DNA from: Phycisphaeraceae bacterium
GTDB lineage: Bacteria; Planctomycetota; Phycisphaerae; Phycisphaerales; SM1A02
DNA: 64,000 nucleotides
Direction: 5' to 3'
Assembly: GCA_004213555.1 (NCBI GenBank)
Contig: SHAP01000006.1
Location: forward strand, 62,001-126,000
In this document: piece by piece, positions 9,501-16,505 of the stretch
How the letters are laid out: each line of letters opens with the position of its first letter
How positions within the stretch are numbered: the first letter of the stretch is position 1
Position numbers and translations under genes: made by a program
Notes under the pieces: model-generated
Databases searched by the model: none
Seen by the model: only the letters and a program-made list of their open reading frames with translations
What the model was told of the DNA's origin: nothing

Positions 9501-9751
9501 GACGAGGCACCTTGGTGGGCATGCCCACACATGGTTCTGTTATTTCAACCGGCTCTTTCTCTTTGGAAGACGGGACGACCGTACGAATGCCATTTCGAGG
9601 CTGGTACGTGGCCGACCAAAGTCCACGCGACATGGAACTCAACGGAGCGATCCCCGATCTCATGATCCCCCAAACCCCAGAAGATGAATCCACGCAAACC
9701 GATACCCAACTGAAGGTCGCATTGGAAGATCTCTTGAAGAGGGTCCGCTGA
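6533..9751 (+). CDS. Tricorn-like protease (S41 family), exported
   Basis: A 1072-aa relative of archaeal tricorn protease, which degrades oligopeptides. A strong AAGGAGG lies 5 nt before ATG 6533. The N-terminal hydrophobic segment is short and may be a signal peptide. Two WD40/PD40-type beta-propeller regions follow (about 20-370 and 415-640), with repeated S-P-D-G and S-A-D-G turns. They are separated by an acidic, Ser/Glu-rich linker around 380-410. A PDZ-like domain (about 770-850) precedes the S41 core, which contains L-D-V-R-N-N-G-G-G and S-Y-S-N-A-E. The likely catalytic residues are H755 (G-S-H-M) and S977, close to the positions in archaeal tricorn. The protein is probably periplasmic or surface-located. 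Confidence 0.9.
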   Translation: MFCALLATTLIQTTVDLPRFPSLSPNGDRICFSWRGDLWSVSSSGGHAQRLTAHPANETRSAWSPDGAEIVFESDRDGVRNLWCMAADGTGVRQLTTLDRPVTLSAVAEEQIWFSAYLELDVYRSERPYMIPRQGGDPVRLHDAFGATPVPGEDGQMFFVRGGYYDGWARRHFRSAECADVWSLNADGTFTQLTTWSGNDGWPASDGQGHVLYLSDAADRTVNLWRQPKSGGQATQITTFTDMDIHDWSMAANGNVAIAHRWDQLHRIDFDGESTIVTPLTITAPSDEMANAVQSLSGRTTQAALSPDGKTVALIAGNDLYVRDAEGKRPARLVFGSEGREEDPVWSTDGNTLWFVSDLTGTRSIHAAEVTFQRSDLQPEDTAAPDASQEPSEEHGSEDDSPASEEQADTEPPMKNWHEALGFKISDVLVRSTEDRNPQAVPGGKGLVFRSTRGQIEYLDFESMETRVLFEHWDSWIDFDVSPDGEWMAYAQHDLDFNSDIFLMRLDGAQAPINITRHPDNDEHPRFSADGRLLVFTSERKAEAYDIMVVALDAEYDGLLDADQETYHEEAKKAAADRDHQEATPNVWSWSLDDAWLRLRRLTTLEGDETRPWMTPGGEAVVFQGSGSNSGLHRIDWKGENRTKIGTGSVQGFSTDGKRLLRVDKGTAVISKTDGKDSTKLGVTARKIVDHSVRNRRKILAIGRDLGETYYDPNMGGCDWENLVPRYAELAAGCRTNEAFDWVANRLIGEVNGSHMGVRSPSDVPSGAGRTPGRLGIDSKLTPNGIELAEIVPFGPAATATPPLETGDQLVMVNFSAIAGTSLRQLLQGTIGNEVAVTVLRGEVEITSLLTPISWREERQLRYEAWRRSTAEYVEQATDGRVGYIHIQGMNQPSLEVFERDLYAACAGKEALILDVRNNGGGWTTDRVLASIMAPVHAWTTPRGADPAMTGHYPQDRLFIQRTTMPINLLCNEKSYSNAEIMSHAFKTVGRGTLVGMPTHGSVISTGSFSLEDGTTVRMPFRGWYVADQSPRDMELNGAIPDLMIPQTPEDESTQTDTQLKVALEDLLKRVR

Positions 9752-9757
9752 GGACCA

Positions 9758-9958
9758 TCAGTTTTCGGTAGGGCGGAGTGGGTCCGGTGAAGGCTGCAAG
9801 GGCCGTGCAAGACGTCGACCACTGCCTCCCGTTCGTCCTGACGTCTGGGGATCCGAGTCATCAACCTGAGTCCGTTTTCTCCTTGCGGCCTCGATGGACC
9901 GCTCGATGGAGTCCAAGAAGGGTCTGATTCGGTCGGCATTGTCTTTTCTGGGTTTCAT
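9758..9958 (-). CDS. Small basic hypothetical protein (66 aa)
   Basis: A 66-residue protein starting at ATG 9958, with GAGGA about 8 nt upstream (in the sequence that reads ...TGAGGAACACATCC before the ATG). The N-terminal half is a plausible amphipathic helix rich in R, K, D and E. The C-terminal half is Ser/Pro/Arg-rich and probably disordered. I recognise no family. It lies convergent to the tricorn-like gene with a 6-bp gap. The reading frame stays open upstream, but that part is Cys-rich, low in typical coding character, and lacks a ribosome binding site. It may be a real small gene; coding status is moderately supported only. Confidence 0.4.
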   Translation of the reverse strand: MKPRKDNADRIRPFLDSIERSIEAARRKRTQVDDSDPQTSGRTGGSGRRLARPLQPSPDPLRPTEN

Positions 9959-10251
9959 GGATGTGTTCCTCAGAAGGACCATGACCCAGCACCGGGTATG
10001 GGCAATCTCGTGCGTCCCAAAATCCGCTTGACGAGTGGCGCGATCCTTACAGCCCATACAACCCAATGGTCCGAGAAAGTCACATGCCCCCCCGCAACCC
10101 GGATTCCTCGCCACGAAGCGTGTTTTCCTCGACTGAAGGGCCAATTCCGAGCAAAATTGGCTTTCCTGAGCAACCAAATGCGTTAGTTTTGGATTTGTTG
10201 CGGCACATGGTCGGCCGTATGAATCCAAATATTCTCATGAGGAGAACTTCT
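9959..10251. other. Intergenic region, 293 bp, promoter side of two divergent genes
   Basis: No RNA gene or convincing ORF was recognised. Upstream of the secreted protein gene at 10252 there is a weak candidate promoter, TTGTTG then a 17-nt spacer then TATGAA, within about 55 bases of the start. A small hairpin formed by CCAATT and AATTGG occurs near 10141-10160. Confidence 0.4.
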
Positions 10252-11298
10252 ATGAACGATCTGCGGATCACAAACAACGCCCTTGGCTTCGCTGCTGTGG
10301 CTGGACTGGCTTCGGTCTGTCTGCAAGGAGCAGCGTATGGCGAAGGTTCCGAATTCCCCGACGGTTCGGTCAGCATCACCAGCTTGCCTTATACCGACAC
10401 AGGCGATACGTCTGACAACTCCGACGAGTTTGATGCCACCTGCCCTTACTCCGGCTCCACTTCAAACGACGTCTTCTATCAAATGAGCGGCGATCTTGGA
10501 GAAATCACCATCACCTTGTGTGACAGCCCCTACGACACCAAGACCTACATCCTCGACTCTGCATTCAACGTCTTTGCGTGCAACGATGATGCTTGCGGTG
10601 TTGACGGCTTTAAGTCGCAGCTTGATGCCAACCTCGTGGCTGGCGCAACCTATTACCTTGCTGTCGACGGCTACGGTGGCGAGAACGGTGCTTACACGCT
10701 GAATGTTGATGGCTTCGTGCCACCAGAGCCATGCGATCCGTTCGAATGCCCTCCAGGCAGCACCCAAAACGATGAGCCTTGTGACGACACAGGTGCGAAC
10801 GACACCAACGGTGGTTGCAACACCGGTGTTCCATACGTGCCAATCGCTGAAGGCGAAGTGGTCTGCGGTACCATTTGGGCCCTTGGTGGCACCCGTGATA
10901 CCGACTGGTACGGATACACCCACGCTGGTGGTACTTTGGACTGGACCGTTGAATCCAATGCTCCATGCATTGCACTCATCGTCACTCCTGAAGCCCAGTG
11001 TGCCAGCGCTGCAGTTCTGTTCGCTGGTGACTCTGCCGGCCAAACCTGTGGCTCGGCCCTCGCCACTGGTGATTTGGCGGCTGAAACCTACGGCATGTTC
11101 GTCGCCATCGGCGGTGCCGGTGGTACTGGCATTTTTGATGGCTACCCCTGCAACAGCGGCTTCAACGACTACAGCGCGTTTGCCGGTGCAGGCACCCCAC
11201 CCCCGCCACCATGTCTGACCGACATCGATGGCAACGGCGCGACCGACTTCCAAGATCTCGTTCAGATCTTGTCCAACTACGGTCCTTGCCCCGAGTGA
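10252..11298 (+). CDS. Secreted protein with pre-peptidase-like domain and C-terminal dockerin-like motif
   Basis: A 348-aa exported protein. ATG 10252 has TGAGGAGA upstream; earlier in-frame starts lack a ribosome binding site. A signal peptide spans about residues 1-28 (hydrophobic A/G/L core, A-Y-G cut region). The next section, with D-x-F-Y-Q-M, L-C-D-S-x-Y-D-T, L-D-S and T-Y-Y-L-A-V-D-G-Y, resembles bacterial pre-peptidase C-terminal (PPC) beta-sandwich domains. A second similar but shorter unit follows. The C-terminus has one copy of the cysteine-bracketed dockerin-like motif, D-I-D-G-N-G-x-T-D-F-Q-D-L-V, ending N-Y-G-P-C. The gene is monocistronic and closed by a strong terminator. No enzymatic motif was seen, so its role is probably binding or structural. 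Confidence 0.75.
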   Translation: MNDLRITNNALGFAAVAGLASVCLQGAAYGEGSEFPDGSVSITSLPYTDTGDTSDNSDEFDATCPYSGSTSNDVFYQMSGDLGEITITLCDSPYDTKTYILDSAFNVFACNDDACGVDGFKSQLDANLVAGATYYLAVDGYGGENGAYTLNVDGFVPPEPCDPFECPPGSTQNDEPCDDTGANDTNGGCNTGVPYVPIAEGEVVCGTIWALGGTRDTDWYGYTHAGGTLDWTVESNAPCIALIVTPEAQCASAAVLFAGDSAGQTCGSALATGDLAAETYGMFVAIGGAGGTGIFDGYPCNSGFNDYSAFAGAGTPPPPPCLTDIDGNGATDFQDLVQILSNYGPCPE

Positions 11299-11305
11299 TC
11301 TAGGT

Positions 11306-11321
11306 CGTCGCTTCGGCGACG
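11306..11321 (+). other. UUCG tetraloop hairpin after the secreted protein gene
   Basis: CGTCGC at 11306-11311 pairs perfectly with GCGACG at 11316-11321 around a TTCG loop. It follows the stop codon by 8 bases and precedes the terminator. It probably stabilises the mRNA 3' end. Confidence 0.5.
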
Positions 11322-11340
11322 CATCTGTTACCAACTCAAT

Positions 11341-11367
11341 CCCCTGCCGATAGGCAGGGGATTTTTT
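11341..11367 (+). terminator. Rho-independent terminator of the secreted protein gene at 10252
   Basis: CCCCTGCC at 11341-11348, loop GATA, GGCAGGGG at 11353-11360, then ATTTTTT. A perfect 8-bp GC-rich stem followed by a T-run. It sits between convergent genes and touches the stop codon of the minus-strand gene that ends at 11366. Confidence 0.9.
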
Positions 11368-12544
11368 ATGGGGAATTCAGATGGGTGAATGCCTCACGCA
11401 ATCGCTGAAGCAGTTCTGCAGAAGGCACTTGGTCCCTTCGGGCCATTGCGGTCTGGAGCGAAGTCACGAATTTGTCGAAGCGCCAAGTCCGCCGGCCCGA
11501 AGGCGTCCACCAAGCAAATGATGGAACCGCACCCGTGATGGTGGACTCCTCGGCCAGCATCGCGCCAGTCCCGATCACTGTCCCGGTTGAGATTTTGGTG
11601 CCAATCGCGGTACGCACAAAGTCGCCAACAAATGCCCCAACGAACATGCGGTTCGTGCGGTGACGAGATGCTCCTGGCGTCAGGCGCACGGAGACTTCCT
11701 CGTACGAATTCAACAGATTGCTGATCGTGGTACCAGCACCGAGGTTGGACCATGCCCCCAAGATGCTGTCGCCCACATGTCCTTCATGGGCTCGGTTGCA
11801 CCAACCTTGCAAGATTGAATTGTTGGTTTCTCCTCCCACGCGACACATCGGGCCAATGTCTGATCCACGGACGATCGCCTGCTCTCGAACAATGCTGTCT
11901 GGGCCAACATGGACGGGCCCAACCAAGACCGCCCCAGGGCGTATGCGTGCATTCGCTTCGATCCAAATGCCACCCGCTTCGACGTCCAACACAACCCCAG
12001 GGTCAACTTGCGCCCCTTGCTCGAGACGCACTGGTGCGTTCCCCAGGACATGGACACCCGAGGGAACCTCGGTGGGGGTGATATTCTCCATGCGACGGCC
12101 CAAAGCATGGTTGAGCAGATCAAGAAGGTCCCAAGGGGCATTCAAAGTCTTTGCCGCGACCACTTTTGCAGACGTGGCATCCTGAACCCTGACCACATCT
12201 CCATCGCGCCAGGCGTGAAGAATCTCTTCATCAGCGTGAACCGCCAACAACACTCCATCTTCTGAAATCACATGCTCACCGAATTCCGGCAGCAATGCAG
12301 GATCGGGCTCCATCCAACGGGCTGAGACCATCAAATTGGCCGGAGAAGGTGTTCCTGAGGCTGCTAAAACATCTTCTTGACCAAGCATCGCCACCCCTTG
12401 GGTGGGACGACCCAGAAGATGTTGAATCCACGACAAGATGGATCCACCCGCCCCATGACTGGCCCACAGCGGGCGATGGGCGGTCAAGCTGCCCATGTGG
12501 TGCGAGCCGTCGTCAATCACAGAAACAATTGGTGACGAAGACAT
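11366..12544 (-). CDS. GlmU-like sugar nucleotidyltransferase/acetyltransferase with hexapeptide repeats
   Basis: A 392-aa protein resembling the alternative GlmU family known from Bacteroidetes and relatives. The N-terminal third has the D-D-G-S and L-T-A-H-R-P-L pattern instead of the usual G-x-G-T-R-M pyrophosphorylase loop. The C-terminal half (about 175-370) is a left-handed beta-helix of hexapeptide repeats: I-E-A-N-A-R-I-R-P-G-A-V-L, V-H-V-G-P-D, A-R-V, and later T-V-I-G-T-G-A-M. It may make UDP-N-acetylglucosamine or a related sugar nucleotide for cell envelope synthesis. It follows mreD by 65 bp on the same strand and could be the last gene of the mre operon. The substrate is not determined by sequence. 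Confidence 0.75.
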   Translation of the reverse strand: MSSSPIVSVIDDGSHHMGSLTAHRPLWASHGAGGSILSWIQHLLGRPTQGVAMLGQEDVLAASGTPSPANLMVSARWMEPDPALLPEFGEHVISEDGVLLAVHADEEILHAWRDGDVVRVQDATSAKVVAAKTLNAPWDLLDLLNHALGRRMENITPTEVPSGVHVLGNAPVRLEQGAQVDPGVVLDVEAGGIWIEANARIRPGAVLVGPVHVGPDSIVREQAIVRGSDIGPMCRVGGETNNSILQGWCNRAHEGHVGDSILGAWSNLGAGTTISNLLNSYEEVSVRLTPGASRHRTNRMFVGAFVGDFVRTAIGTKISTGTVIGTGAMLAEESTITGAVPSFAWWTPSGRRTWRFDKFVTSLQTAMARRDQVPSAELLQRLREAFTHLNSP

Positions 12545-12609
12545 GGTCTCTCATCGGTCCACGATGACCCCCCCCCACAGTCGATGCCACAGAGTTTTTG
12601 CCAAAGAAT

Positions 12610-13194
12610 TCAGAGGGGGCCAATTCGACACGAGGGCCCCGTTGGTACTCCGGCCAGACGTGCAAATGGCGACATCAGGGGAGTCAATGCGGCGGCCAGC
12701 AGTCCGGTCCAGAGGCCCTCGGTACCGACTGCCCACAACAAATCCGTGGCCTCGGTCCTGGTCCAGTCCAATCCAGAACTGGATTCGTAGAAGTCATGCA
12801 TCAACCTGATGGTGGTTGAAATGGTGCCCGCAATCCCGACCCACAAAAAAGCCACCAGTCCCACAACCACTGGATGTTTCCGAACCAAGGTGCCTCTCAA
12901 ACCAACCAAAAGCGTCGCCGCGACCACACCCCCACAGAGCCAAGGTCCCAAGAGAGGGCCAAGACGTCCCACCCCTTGAGGGATCAATTCTTGAAGATCA
13001 ATCAACAATCCCGTCACCGCGGCTGAGGCCAATACTGCGCCTCGAGGGCTGTACAGCATCATGGCGACCAAGGGCAGAACCACCAATCGAGGTTGCACCG
13101 GGCCCCAAGAAAAGTTCAGGGTCATCACGGGAGCAAACAAGGCTTGCAACATGGCCCCCAGAACCAACGCAGCCACCAAGCCCATACGGTTCAT
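12610..13194 (-). CDS. mreD: Rod shape-determining protein MreD
   Basis: A 194-aa integral membrane protein with about five or six hydrophobic helices. MreD works with MreC and MreB in the elongasome. Sequence identity within MreD families is low; the call rests on the membrane topology, the size, and the position directly after mreC. ATG 13194 overlaps the mreC stop by four bases (ATGA). The basic C-terminal 20 residues are typical of the cytoplasmic tail. Confidence 0.85.
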   Translation of the reverse strand: MNRMGLVAALVLGAMLQALFAPVMTLNFSWGPVQPRLVVLPLVAMMLYSPRGAVLASAAVTGLLIDLQELIPQGVGRLGPLLGPWLCGGVVAATLLVGLRGTLVRKHPVVVGLVAFLWVGIAGTISTTIRLMHDFYESSSGLDWTRTEATDLLWAVGTEGLWTGLLAAALTPLMSPFARLAGVPTGPSCRIGPL

Positions 13195-14054
13195 GGGGCT
13201 GCTCCAAGGTTGCGCGGCACCAGAAGTTCAGCACGAACCTTCGGGAGGTCCTTTGGTCTCACTCGAATCTCCCGCAGCCGCACTCCATCTCCAGGGGCTG
13301 GGGAAGACGAGAAAAGCCTTCCCAACACCAGCCCTACCGCCACATCCGGGATGTCTGGTGTAGGGAACAGCCGAACGGGTTCCCCGGCGTACGGCGCGAG
13401 ATCAATTTCGAGGTACCCCACCAACTCACCATCCCGAGGTGTCAGTTTGACCGTGCGGTCTTGCCCAGATTCAAGTCGGACCAGACCCAGAAGCTTTCGG
13501 GCGTTCGGGGCCGTGATCGGCAAAAGGTTCGCCACGCTTACATCTCCTCCAACACCCACTGGAGAGACCCAACCCACAAGATTTCCATTCACAACCGCAG
13601 CACTTTGGTGAAGTTGCTCCTGGGGGCATGGCCGTTCCAATTGCACTTGGACAAAGGCCTCACGACGTCCAAGGACATCTGCACGGACACGACGGGCTTC
13701 GCCCGAAAGCTCAAGGTTGGTCTCTCCAGCTCTTTGCATTCGGTCGCGAAGGGCGTCCAAGGTTATTTGCAAACGACGAGATTCTGCCAAGGCAATATCA
13801 CGATCGCGTCGGGCTTCTTGTAAAGCTTGTTGCCACTGCTGGTCATCTTCTTGTTCAAGAGCAGCGGGGTCTTGACTGCGAAGGACATCTGCCAGCTGCA
13901 CGCCCGCCCACTGAAATGGGACCAAAGGCAGATGAACCACCCGAGCCAATTCGCCGGTCAATTCAAATCGAAAGCCGGCCGGAGCCAATGCAAGGGCGAG
14001 CACGGCCAACAAACCAAGCCAAGGTAGGCGTCCCATTTCCGTCGGAGACGACAC
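13191..14054 (-). CDS. mreC: Cell shape-determining protein MreC
   Basis: A 287-aa bitopic protein: cytoplasmic N-terminus, one transmembrane helix at about 10-28, a periplasmic coiled coil at about 60-115, and a C-terminal beta-rich domain. The segment G-N-L-V-G-W-V-S-P-V-G, followed by hydrophobic strands, corresponds to the MreC core (compare G-x-V-x-x-V-x-P). It scaffolds peptidoglycan synthases along MreB filaments. It starts 14 bp after mreB and overlaps mreD by 4 bp. Confidence 0.9.
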   Translation of the reverse strand: MSSPTEMGRLPWLGLLAVLALALAPAGFRFELTGELARVVHLPLVPFQWAGVQLADVLRSQDPAALEQEDDQQWQQALQEARRDRDIALAESRRLQITLDALRDRMQRAGETNLELSGEARRVRADVLGRREAFVQVQLERPCPQEQLHQSAAVVNGNLVGWVSPVGVGGDVSVANLLPITAPNARKLLGLVRLESGQDRTVKLTPRDGELVGYLEIDLAPYAGEPVRLFPTPDIPDVAVGLVLGRLFSSSPAPGDGVRLREIRVRPKDLPKVRAELLVPRNLGAAP

Positions 14055-14068
14055 GGCAGGGCTCCGGT

Positions 14069-15124
14069 TTAGGCCCCGCCCGATCCATCCATGGAATCCT
14101 TGAACTCTTCCAAGTTTTCAAGATATTCCGCAGTGCCCCGAGCAACGCAGGTTGATGGGTCTTCGGCCAAAGTCACTTTGAGGCCGGTGGCCTCCTCGAG
14201 GACGGTATCCAGTCCCCGCAGCAGACCACCACCACCTGCCAGAACCATGCCAGACTCGATCAGATCGGCGGCCAGTTCTGGTTCGCAACGCTCCAATGTT
14301 CGCTTGACGGCGACGGTGATTTGATGAACTGGCTCTTCAAGGGCCTGACAAATCTCTTCCGCGGTCACTGTCACGGCGCGTGGCATGCCGGAAACATTGT
14401 CCCGGCCACGAACTTCAATCGTGGGCGATGCCAGGGATCCAACGGCCGCAGTGGTTGCGGTGCCAATCTCCAATTTGATCCGTTCGGCCGATTGCTCGCC
14501 GATGGTCAAGTTGTAGGTGTTGCGCATGTGCGACATGATTGCTTCGTCCATGTCATCTCCAGCCACCCGGACAGAATCACTGGTGGCAATGTCACCCAAC
14601 GAAATAATGGCAATCTCTGTGGTGCCACCACCAATATCGACCACCATGGAGCCCCGAGCCTCTTCAACCGGAAGTCCAGCACCGAGCGCGGCAGCCATAG
14701 GCTCAGGAACCAAATAGACCCGTCTCGCCCCAGCACGTTCGGCCGAATCGATGACCGCATTTTTTTCGACGGCAGTAATTCCGCTTGGGACCGCAATGAC
14801 CACCCTTGGGCCCATGATTCTGCTGCTGTTCACTTTGCGGATGAAATACGAAAGCATGGCTTCCGTGATCTCAAAATCGCTGATCACACCATCACGAAGT
14901 GGACGAACAGCTGAGATAGAACCAGGCGTCTTCCCGATCATCTCTTTGGCTCTCCAGCCCACCGCATTTCCGTTGTCAAGCACCTTGCTGGTGTTCTTGT
15001 GAACGGCAACCACGGAAGGCTCGTTGAGGACGATGCCTTCTCCACGAACGGAGACCAAGGTGTTTGATGTACCGAGATCGATTCCCATGTCGATTCCGAA
15101 CCATGTCAGTAAACGGTCGAACAT
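14069..15124 (-). CDS. mreB: Rod shape-determining protein MreB
   Basis: A 351-aa bacterial actin. ATG 15124 (MFDRLLTW) is chosen because AAGGA lies about 8 nt upstream and the N-terminal amphipathic segment L-L-T-W-F is expected for membrane binding; the 17 residues upstream in frame are not MreB-like. ATPase motifs: D-L-G-T-S-N-T (phosphate 1), D-I-G-G-G-T-T-E (phosphate 2), and L-A-G-G-G-G-L-L-R-G-L (adenosine). It polymerises under the membrane and guides elongation-mode wall synthesis. Planctomycetes vary in whether they keep mreB and peptidoglycan; the complete mreBCD set together with pbpC in this window argues that this organism makes a wall. Confidence 0.97.
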   Translation of the reverse strand: MFDRLLTWFGIDMGIDLGTSNTLVSVRGEGIVLNEPSVVAVHKNTSKVLDNGNAVGWRAKEMIGKTPGSISAVRPLRDGVISDFEITEAMLSYFIRKVNSSRIMGPRVVIAVPSGITAVEKNAVIDSAERAGARRVYLVPEPMAAALGAGLPVEEARGSMVVDIGGGTTEIAIISLGDIATSDSVRVAGDDMDEAIMSHMRNTYNLTIGEQSAERIKLEIGTATTAAVGSLASPTIEVRGRDNVSGMPRAVTVTAEEICQALEEPVHQITVAVKRTLERCEPELAADLIESGMVLAGGGGLLRGLDTVLEEATGLKVTLAEDPSTCVARGTAEYLENLEEFKDSMDGSGGA

Positions 15125-15222
15125 GCGTATTTCCTTCAAGACCTTCGGAGGACCTTCCATCCACAGAAGGATCAACGGAGCATCTTACGAAAAACCTTCA
15201 ATATTCGAAGGAACCGTCCCTC

Positions 15223-15252
15223 AACAAAAATCCCCCGTGCAAGCACGGGGGA
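15223..15252 (-). terminator. Terminator of the pgk-to-15297 gene run
   Basis: On the minus strand, CCCCCGTGC and GCACGGGGG (plus-strand 15232-15240 and 15243-15251) form a 9-bp GC-rich stem with a tight loop, followed by TTTTTG. It separates the long upstream minus-strand run from mreBCD. Confidence 0.88.
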
Positions 15253-15296
15253 TAGTGGGTTGAAATTGGGGATTCGTCGACTCGGAGGAGGGCCCG

Positions 15297-15482
15297 TCAG
15301 GGCTTGCGGACCAAATCAAAGGGACCAGCCGACGGTGAGCCATTGCCCCCAGAGACAAATCGCTCATCGGCGTGCTCCATGTTGCGGAGAGCCATCAGGG
15401 CCGTACCGGCAAGAAGGATGATGACCGTGGCAAACAAAAGGCCAGCGAAGACGTCAAGACGGGCTTTTGAGGGAGTTGCCAT
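15297..15482 (-). CDS. Small single-pass membrane protein (61 aa), unknown
   Basis: A 61-residue protein with one strong transmembrane helix at about 11-32 (G-L-L-F-A-T-V-I-I-L-L-A-G) and a short polar C-terminal tail rich in G, S and P. It starts 11 bp after the coiled-coil gene and is the last gene before a strong terminator, so the two are very likely co-expressed and may act together in the envelope. No family is recognised. Confidence 0.65.
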   Translation of the reverse strand: MATPSKARLDVFAGLLFATVIILLAGTALMALRNMEHADERFVSGGNGSPSAGPFDLVRKP

Positions 15483-15493
15483 TTGGAATCGCC

Positions 15494-16390
15494 TCAGTTG
15501 TTGGTTCGAATGAGGACCCGATCACCGACGGAGACCAGGCCCCGAGCGGTTTCAGATTCCATTTCCAGGACGCCAGTGGCACGGTTGATGTCAACCGCGG
15601 TGATCCGAAGTCGAGCGACGTAGTCGCCGCCGCGACCGATGGTCGCGATCCAGCCAACCTTGACACCATCACGGCTGCCAGCGTTGATTTCGGCGTAGTT
15701 TCGCTCGCCACCTCGGCGGACTTGAACAATGGTTGCGTCTAAGTTGCGATCCGGCTCAATTCCGGCATCGAGCATTCCGGCGGAAGCCATCGCATCAAGC
15801 TCGCCAAAGCGTGCGATGTATCGACCAATGATGTCCATTGATGAGGCTTGGTCATCCTTCATGCGTTGCAATTCTTCTTGCAACGCACGCCGGGCGGCAA
15901 CCGCCACTTCCAATTGGGCGGCGGTGTCACGGTAGGTCTCGTCGAGTTCCACCCGGCGACGCTCGGCAGCCAACGCTTCTTGGCGAATGCTGGCCAGCTC
16001 ATCGATCAACGACTCGGTCAAGTCTTGGTTGGCCGACACCGCGGATGCGAGGGTCGAAAGATCGTTGGCAATTTGGGCCTTCAAGCCATTTGCTTGTGAA
16101 AGGTCGTCTCGCAAACGCTCCACGGTGGCCGAAGAGTCGGCAGCGTCATTTCGGGCCGCCCGGAGGGAAACCTCCAGTTCGGCAGCTCGAGTTGAGAGCC
16201 CCGTCTTGACCGCATCGAACTCACCTGATTGGGCGTCGAGTCGACCTTGCAACGCGGCAATCTCCGCACGGGATTCCTGCCACTTGGCTTTGTAGGAATC
16301 CTCGTTGTAGGCATAGGTCACAACCATCGGCACCAAGGCCGCCGTCAAGAGTGCCACCAGGGCAACAAAGAGTTTGGAAAGGACGTGCAA
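15494..16390 (-). CDS. Membrane-anchored coiled-coil protein, unknown
   Basis: A 298-aa protein. An N-terminal hydrophobic helix (about 5-28) works as an anchor or uncleaved signal. Residues 30-190 are dominated by heptad-like A/L/E/R/Q repeats, a long parallel coiled coil. The C-terminal 90 residues form a compact beta-rich unit with I-N-A-G-S-R-D-G-V-K-V-G-W and ending G-D-R-V-L-I-R. This resembles the small barrel found at the ends of MreC and FlgT-type proteins, where a beta-barrel follows a coiled coil. It may be an envelope scaffold. It lies downstream of lnt and the HEAT lipoprotein and upstream of a 61-aa membrane protein. Confidence 0.7.
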   Translation of the reverse strand: MHVLSKLFVALVALLTAALVPMVVTYAYNEDSYKAKWQESRAEIAALQGRLDAQSGEFDAVKTGLSTRAAELEVSLRAARNDAADSSATVERLRDDLSQANGLKAQIANDLSTLASAVSANQDLTESLIDELASIRQEALAAERRRVELDETYRDTAAQLEVAVAARRALQEELQRMKDDQASSMDIIGRYIARFGELDAMASAGMLDAGIEPDRNLDATIVQVRRGGERNYAEINAGSRDGVKVGWIATIGRGGDYVARLRITAVDINRATGVLEMESETARGLVSVGDRVLIRTNN

Positions 16391-16505
16391 GGTTCAGTCT
16401 CCAGATCGCGATCCTCCGCCGCGAAGCACCAAGTATAGAGGATCGAGCCCAACAGAGCACAGCCTGCCCCGCTCTTTCGCGTCCAAGAATTGGCCAAATG
16501 AGGAT

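Noticed and set aside
8420-9532. A 370-codon minus-strand frame inside the tricorn-like gene
   Set aside because: It overlaps the catalytic domain of a clearly coding gene and has no supporting start or family motif.
9959-10228. Upstream extension of the 66-aa small protein to 156 residues
   Set aside because: The added part has no ribosome binding site and odd Cys/Arg composition, whereas ATG 9958 has a good GAGGA at proper distance.
11306-11321. The UUCG hairpin as the terminator of the gene at 10252
   Set aside because: It is not followed by a T-run; the hairpin at 11341-11360 with ATTTTTT is the better terminator.
12568-12576. Nine-C run between the GlmU-like gene and mreD as a possible phase-variation switch
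   Set aside because: It is intergenic, 24 bp before the GlmU-like start, and not placed between -35 and -10 elements; no evidence that its length matters.
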